A DNA stretch of 8,755 nucleotides from an uncultured Collinsella sp. (lineage in GTDB: Bacteria > Actinomycetota > Coriobacteriia > Coriobacteriales > Coriobacteriaceae), in assembly GCA_937997605.1 (NCBI GenBank), contig CALLFD010000375.1, positions 1-8,755 of the forward strand, written 5' to 3'. How positions within the stretch are numbered: the first letter of the stretch is position 1; every line of letters starts with the position of its first letter. Below are positions 4,966 through 8,755 of the stretch, piece by piece. A program made the position numbers and the translations under genes. The notes beneath the pieces were generated by a model. That model worked only from the letters and a program-made list of their open reading frames with translations, did not search any database and had not been told where the DNA came from.

Positions 4966-5976
4966 GTGGCAAAACAGCGCGTTACGATCGCAGACGTCGC
5001 TCGAGAGGCGGGAACCTCGACGGCAAGCGTCTCGTATTACCTCAACGACAAACGAGAAAAGCTTAGCGAGAAGACGCAGAACAAAATCGCGCGCGTCATT
5101 AAGGAACTCGGATACGTTCCCAACGCCCAAGCGCAGACGCTCACCGGCAAGCAAACCCACGTCATTGCCATCATCATTTTGGATAACACCAACAAATGGG
5201 CGGGGCTCGTTCTCAATGGCATGGAGCAGGTCATGCTCCCCGCGGGCTACCAGACGGTCGTTTGCACGAGCAACTTTAACCCCGAGACCGAGCTCATGTA
5301 CGTCGACAAGATGCTCTCGCTGGGCGTCGATGGCTTTATCATCCAGCCCACGGCAAACTTCAAAGCCGTGCATGACCGCATTAGACGCGCCGGCAAGCCG
5401 GTCGTCTTTTTCGATGCGGCCATCTATAGCCCAGGTACCAGCTGGATCAAAACCAACCTTTACGACGGCGTGTACAACGCCACACAGGCACTCCTCGACG
5501 CCGGCTACGAAGATTTCTTTTCCATTGCCGCCAACATGACCGAAATGCGCACCCGCATGGAGCGTTTTCAGGGGTATGCCGAGGCGCTGGCAGCGAACGG
5601 GCAGCTCTACAAAGCGATTCCCATCGATCACAACAAGCCGTCAATCAACGAGCTCACTGAATACTTTAAATTCAAGTTCAATCCCGCCAAGCGAACCCTT
5701 ATCTTCGTGCAAAATCAGTGGGCACTTCCCCGTGTCTACAAGGCCCTCCAGCCAATGGCCCATCTGCTTCCGCAGCAAATCGGCCTTTTGGGACTCAACT
5801 GCGAAGACTGGACTAATCTCACCACACCGACCGTCTCCACCATCATCGAGCCCGTCGACCAAGAAGGTCGCGAAGCAGCCGAGATGCTGCTCGCCCTACT
5901 TGACGGAAGCAGCGAACCCGGCGAGCAGCGCATTCTCGAGTGCAAGCTCAACTGGCTCGACTCCACCTCGATCTAG
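4966..5976 (+). CDS. LacI-family transcriptional regulator
   Basis: A 336-residue protein with the standard LacI/GalR layout. The N-terminal helix-turn-helix is VTIADVAREAGTSTASVSYY (6-25), followed by NKIARVIKELGYVPNAQAQTL (39-59), where the last part is the hinge helix; it reads QAQTL in place of the common ARSL-type sequence. The sensor domain (about 65-330) is a periplasmic-binding-protein fold with HVIAIII (65-71), LSLGVDGFIIQP (118-128) and the late GLLGLNCEDW and TTIxEP-like segment (STIIEPVDQEGREAAEML, 291-308). It presumably binds a sugar or sugar phosphate and releases operator DNA in response. The gene is divergent from the PTS-gatZ-tal-tkt operon, separated only by a repeat-rich region, which makes it the likely local repressor. 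Ligand and exact operator are not readable from the sequence. Confidence 0.93.
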   Translation: MAKQRVTIADVAREAGTSTASVSYYLNDKREKLSEKTQNKIARVIKELGYVPNAQAQTLTGKQTHVIAIIILDNTNKWAGLVLNGMEQVMLPAGYQTVVCTSNFNPETELMYVDKMLSLGVDGFIIQPTANFKAVHDRIRRAGKPVVFFDAAIYSPGTSWIKTNLYDGVYNATQALLDAGYEDFFSIAANMTEMRTRMERFQGYAEALAANGQLYKAIPIDHNKPSINELTEYFKFKFNPAKRTLIFVQNQWALPRVYKALQPMAHLLPQQIGLLGLNCEDWTNLTTPTVSTIIEPVDQEGREAAEMLLALLDGSSEPGEQRILECKLNWLDSTSI

Positions 5977-5981
5977 ACCGC

Positions 5982-6010
5982 GGGACAAATGAATCAGTAG
6001 CGTTTGTCTC
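5982..6010 (+). terminator. Weak hairpin after the lacI-type gene
   Basis: Arms 5982-5991 and 6001-6010 form a 10-bp RNA stem with two G-U pairs (core GACAAA / TTTGTC) and a 9-base loop, starting 6 bp after the stop codon. It is followed by AAATCTTAAG rather than a U-tract, so termination would be inefficient. It may allow some read-through into the nuclease gene. Confidence 0.4.
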
Positions 6011-6042
6011 AAATCTTAAGTATTTGTTCGACAGAACGGCCC

Positions 6043-6070
6043 TTGCCGGCTCCTGCTAGACTGGTAGATT
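6043..6070 (+). promoter_or_regulatory. Candidate promoter for the nuclease gene
   Basis: TTGCCG (6043-6048), a 16-base spacer and TAGATT (6065-6070) match four of six bases in each consensus hexamer and lie 25 bp before the nuclease start codon. The fit is moderate; a start near 6077 would give a very short leader containing the AGGAG site (6086-6090). Confidence 0.3.
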
Positions 6071-6095
6071 CCCAACCGTCCATCCAGGAGCCTCA

Positions 6096-7079
6096 ATGTC
6101 GCGCAAGTCCACCTACAAGCAAGTACTTTCCATCGGCACCGCCGTGGTGCTGGGGTTTGCGCTGTTTACGGGATCGCTCGACGGAGCGCCCAAGCTGCTG
6201 TCGCCGCAAGGCGATGAGCAGGCGGCGGCTCTGGCCGAAAAACAAAACGAGAGTCCCAGCCGCACCGACGACGAGGCGGACCTGGTCGCCCGGCTCGAAT
6301 CGGGAACAGCGAGTTCCTCGGACTCTCAAAATAGCCAAGACTCTGGCGATGGCTCCGATTCCGCCGCAACCGACACCGGTGGCGGCGCTTCCGCGAACAG
6401 CGCCGCCACCCCCATCGACGAGGTCGAAAACCCCGACCTCAACCGCGCCCGCGGTGTTTATCTCAGCAGCATTCCCGACTACGCCGGCAACCCCTACGTT
6501 GCCCTTCGCGCCGACAGCACGCACCCGCTCGGCACGCCGTCATTCACACTCGATGAATACGATCGCGCCACCGAAGAGGGCTGCTTTAAGAAGTTCTCCA
6601 AGCTCGACAGCCTGGGTCGCACTCGCAAGGCGCTCGCCTGTGTAGGCCCCGAGTCGCTCGGACAGGGCAAGCGCGGCGATATCTCGCGCATCCATCCTGC
6701 CGGTTGGCACCAGCAGCGCTACGACTTTATTCCGGGCCAGAGCCTCTACAACCGCTGCCACCTTATCGCCTGGTCGCTCTGCGGCGAAAACGCCAACCGC
6801 AAGAATCTCCTCACCGGCACGCGCTATCTCAACGAGACGGGCATGCTACCGTTTGAAGAGCAGATTCTCAACTATATTCGCGATACAGGCAACCATGTGC
6901 TCTACCGCGTCACGCCCATGTATAACGAAGAGGAACTTGTCTGCCGTGGCATGCGCCTTGAGGCACAATCGGTCGAGGACCACGGCGAGACCCTCTGCTT
7001 CCACGTATATTGCTACAACCTGCAGCCGCACGTGCAAATCGACTACGCCACCGGCCGCAATCAGGCATCCGGAGACTAG
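6096..7079 (+). CDS. Membrane-anchored or secreted DNA/RNA non-specific endonuclease
   Basis: The 327-residue product begins with a short basic stretch and a hydrophobic segment (about 9-26), a signal peptide or membrane anchor. A low-complexity Ser/Asp/Gly/Ala region (about 55-107) then forms a flexible extracellular linker. The C-terminal half is a beta-beta-alpha-metal nuclease of the streptococcal DNase / EndA-like type: KLDSLGRTRKALACVGPESL (169-188), PAGWHQQRYDF (201-211), the catalytic stretch YNRCHLIAWSL (218-228) with presumed general-base His222, then NRKNLLTGTRYLN (234-246) with Asn237 and Asn246 as likely metal or active-site residues. The commoner DRGH motif reads NRCH here, as in NRSH-type relatives. 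Several cysteines (163, 182, 221, 229, 283, 301, 306) could form disulphides outside the cell. AGGAG lies five bases before the ATG. Likely roles are nutrient scavenging or DNA processing on the cell surface; there is no link to the sugar operon beyond position. Confidence 0.88.
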   Translation: MSRKSTYKQVLSIGTAVVLGFALFTGSLDGAPKLLSPQGDEQAAALAEKQNESPSRTDDEADLVARLESGTASSSDSQNSQDSGDGSDSAATDTGGGASANSAATPIDEVENPDLNRARGVYLSSIPDYAGNPYVALRADSTHPLGTPSFTLDEYDRATEEGCFKKFSKLDSLGRTRKALACVGPESLGQGKRGDISRIHPAGWHQQRYDFIPGQSLYNRCHLIAWSLCGENANRKNLLTGTRYLNETGMLPFEEQILNYIRDTGNHVLYRVTPMYNEEELVCRGMRLEAQSVEDHGETLCFHVYCYNLQPHVQIDYATGRNQASGD

Positions 7080-7109
7080 TGCCGGCCGCGCCACCCGTAA
7101 CCAAAAAAA

Positions 7110-7140
7110 TGATCCGTTTTCCTCTGTCCCCAAGGGATCA
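7110..7140 (-). terminator. Second terminator for the EF-G-like gene
   Basis: TGATCCGTT (7110-7118) and AAGGGATCA (7132-7140) pair with one mismatch across a 13-base loop. Plus-strand A residues at 7103-7109 become a seven-base U-tract directly after the stem in minus-strand RNA. This is a clean intrinsic terminator for transcription coming from the EF-G-like gene, placed beyond the bidirectional hairpin as a back-up. Confidence 0.7.
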
Positions 7141-7143
7141 AAT

Positions 7144-7175
7144 AAGGCCGCCCCGGTTACCCAGGGCGGCCTTTT
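7144..7175. terminator. Bidirectional terminator between convergent genes
   Basis: AAGGCCGCCC (7144-7153) and GGGCGGCCTT (7164-7173) form a perfect 10-bp stem with a 10-base loop. On the plus strand it ends in TTTTC, serving the nuclease gene; on the minus strand it is followed by TTATTTG, serving the EF-G-like gene. It sits 64 bp after the nuclease stop and 33 bp after the EF-G stop. Confidence 0.85.
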
Positions 7176-7208
7176 CGTCAGCACCTACATTGCAGGCAAA
7201 ATCACACG

Positions 7209-8755
7209 CTACTTGGCGCGACCCTCCTCATAGCGCTCGACCAGCTTGGCCTGAACGTCATAGGGAACCTGCTCATAGCCTGCGGGCTTCATGGTAAAGT
7301 CGCCCGTGCCGCGCGTGATAGAGCGCAGACGAGTCGAGTAATCCGTCAACTCGGCGAGAGGCGCCTGTGCGATGACCACGGTGTCGCCGCGCTCATCGGT
7401 CTCCATGCCCGTCACGCGACCGCGCGATGCCGAGATGTCGCCCATCACGGCGCCGGCGTAGCTCTCGGGGATAGTCACCGTGATTTCCTCGATGGGCTCC
7501 AGCACCACCGGATCGGCATCGGCGCATGCCTTGCGCAGGCCGATGCGAGCCGCCGCGCGGAACGCCATCTCGTTGGAGTCGACGCTGTGATACGAGCCGT
7601 CGTACACAGCCACGCGAATGCCCGTGAGCGGATAGCCGGCAATAATACCGTCCTTCATGGTCTCCTGGACACCCTTGTCCACGGCGGGGATCAGCGAGCG
7701 CGGAATACGGCCACCTACGACCTCGTCCACAAACTCATAGCCATCGCTCGTGCCGTCGGGCCCAATGAGCGGCTCAACGCGCAGCCAGCAGTCGCCATAC
7801 TGACCGGCGCCACCGGTCTGCTTCTTGTGGCGGCCCTGAGCGCTCGCCGTGCGGCGGATGGTCTCGCGATACGGGATGCGGATCGGCACGCTCTTGGCAA
7901 CGACCTTGGTGCGGTCCTCCAGACGGTTGAGCAGCACCGAAACCTGCGCCTCACCAACGGCGGAGATAATGGTCTGGCCGGTCTCCTCGTCGCGGTCGAT
8001 GCTCATGGTCGGATCGGCCTTGCAGGCCTTCTCGATAAACGTGTAGAGCTTCTCTTCGTCGCCGCGATTCTCGGCCTCGATGGCAATGCGGTACTGCGAG
8101 TTGGGGAACTTAAACGCCGCAGCCTCGACCTTGCCGGTAATCGAGAGCGTATCGCCCGTCTCGGCCGCCAGCTTGGGTGCCACGATAATGTCGCCGGCAT
8201 AGGCGTGACCGACCTCGGTCATGTCGCGGCCGCACATCACATACAGGTGAGCCAGACGGTCGCCCTTGCGGGTACGCGCGTTGATCAGCTCAAGACCCGG
8301 CTCAAGCGTACCCGTCAGCACCTTGATAAAGCTGATGCGACCCTGCTGCGGATCGGCCAGCGTCTTAAACACAAACGCCACCGGACGGTCGTCATCACTC
8401 GAGATCTTAAGCGAGTCGCCGTCGATGAGCGGCATCTCGCCGTAGTCGGTCGGCGCCGGGAAGTACGTTGCGATGTCGTCCATCAGCGAGTTGACGCCCT
8501 GCTCCTTAATGCAATCGCCCGCAAAGACCGGCACAAAGATGCGCTCGGCAATCGCCTTCGACAGCAGGCCCTCAAGCTCCTCCTGCGTCAGCGTCTCCTC
8601 GCCTTCCAAGTACTTCATCATCAGTTCGTCGTCAGCCTCGGCCACCAGCTCGCACAGATGGTCATGGGCCTCCTCGGCCTGGGCACGATACTCCTCGGGG
8701 ATCTCCGACTCAACGGCTTCGGTGCCGTTGCAATGGCGCGCCTTCATGCGCACCA
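7209..8755 (-). CDS. Elongation factor G-like protein (EF-G2 type), 5' end off window
   Basis: The frame is open to the right edge and ends with TAG at 7209-7211, giving 515 codons; full-length members have about 670-710 residues, so the GTPase core motifs lie outside. Numbering from the first complete codon: the end of the G domain is near 1-105 (FVPVFAGD, 73-80), domain II about 122-195, domain III about 216-300, domain IV with GRHKKQTGGAGQYG (307-320) and the tip YHSVDSNEMAF (388-398), and domain V from about 416 (VLEPIEEITVTIPE, 417-430). The canonical EF-G sequence GELHL reads GEAQV (267-271), and the RHKKQTGGAGQYG stretch and C-terminus resemble the EF-G2 paralogues of actinobacteria rather than housekeeping FusA. 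EF-G drives ribosome translocation; the role of these paralogues is less settled, and whether it hydrolyses GTP normally cannot be judged here. It is convergent with the nuclease gene. Confidence 0.88.
   Translation of the reverse strand, partial: VRMKARHCNGTEAVESEIPEEYRAQAEEAHDHLCELVAEADDELMMKYLEGEETLTQEELEGLLSKAIAERIFVPVFAGDCIKEQGVNSLMDDIATYFPAPTDYGEMPLIDGDSLKISSDDDRPVAFVFKTLADPQQGRISFIKVLTGTLEPGLELINARTRKGDRLAHLYVMCGRDMTEVGHAYAGDIIVAPKLAAETGDTLSITGKVEAAAFKFPNSQYRIAIEAENRGDEEKLYTFIEKACKADPTMSIDRDEETGQTIISAVGEAQVSVLLNRLEDRTKVVAKSVPIRIPYRETIRRTASAQGRHKKQTGGAGQYGDCWLRVEPLIGPDGTSDGYEFVDEVVGGRIPRSLIPAVDKGVQETMKDGIIAGYPLTGIRVAVYDGSYHSVDSNEMAFRAAARIGLRKACADADPVVLEPIEEITVTIPESYAGAVMGDISASRGRVTGMETDERGDTVVIAQAPLAELTDYSTRLRSITRGTGDFTMKPAGYEQVPYDVQAKLVERYEEGRAK

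Noticed and set aside
4730..5539. A 269-codon plus-strand open frame starting in the divergent region
   Set aside because: It overlaps the LacI-type gene in another frame, becomes Ser/Arg/Pro-rich, and has no ribosome site; the LacI frame carries all conserved motifs.

Overview
The window looks like a chromosomal segment of a high-GC anaerobic actinobacterium, most likely class Coriobacteriia (Collinsella or a close relative). This assignment is an inference from base composition, codon use, an EF-G2-type elongation factor paralogue and the style of the sugar operon; no taxonomic marker gene is present.

Positions 1-4550 form a minus-strand sugar-catabolism cluster. In transcription order it holds a fructose-type PTS permease (fused IIB-IIC, 3078-4550), a GatZ/KbaZ-family protein (1659-2933), a small transaldolase (850-1533) and the N-terminal half of a split transketolase (1-786, running off the left edge). 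The spacers contain strong RNA structures. There is a 13-bp hairpin between the PTS gene and gatZ whose loop is complementary to a downstream segment. There is also a tandem pair of hairpins between gatZ and the transaldolase, one with the shape of an intrinsic terminator. The natural reading is that the permease imports and phosphorylates a ketose or related sugar, the GatZ-like enzyme converts the sugar phosphate, and transaldolase plus transketolase feed it into the pentose-phosphate pool. The substrate cannot be fixed from sequence.

Positions 4551-4965 are a divergent control region of about 415 bp with a candidate PTS promoter and several candidate operator repeats. It is followed on the plus strand by a LacI-family regulator (4966-5976, GTG start), which is the likely controller of the operon.

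Positions 6096-7079 (plus) encode a membrane-anchored or secreted DNA/RNA non-specific endonuclease, apparently unrelated to the sugar operon. It converges on an EF-G2-like translation factor gene (7209-8755, minus, 5' end beyond the window). Between them lie two stacked terminator hairpins, one usable in both directions and one with a U-tract facing the EF-G gene.

No tRNA, rRNA, CRISPR array, insertion sequence or integrase was seen. The most interesting items are the solo GatZ protein in a PTS/transaldolase/transketolase operon and the structured spacers inside that operon.
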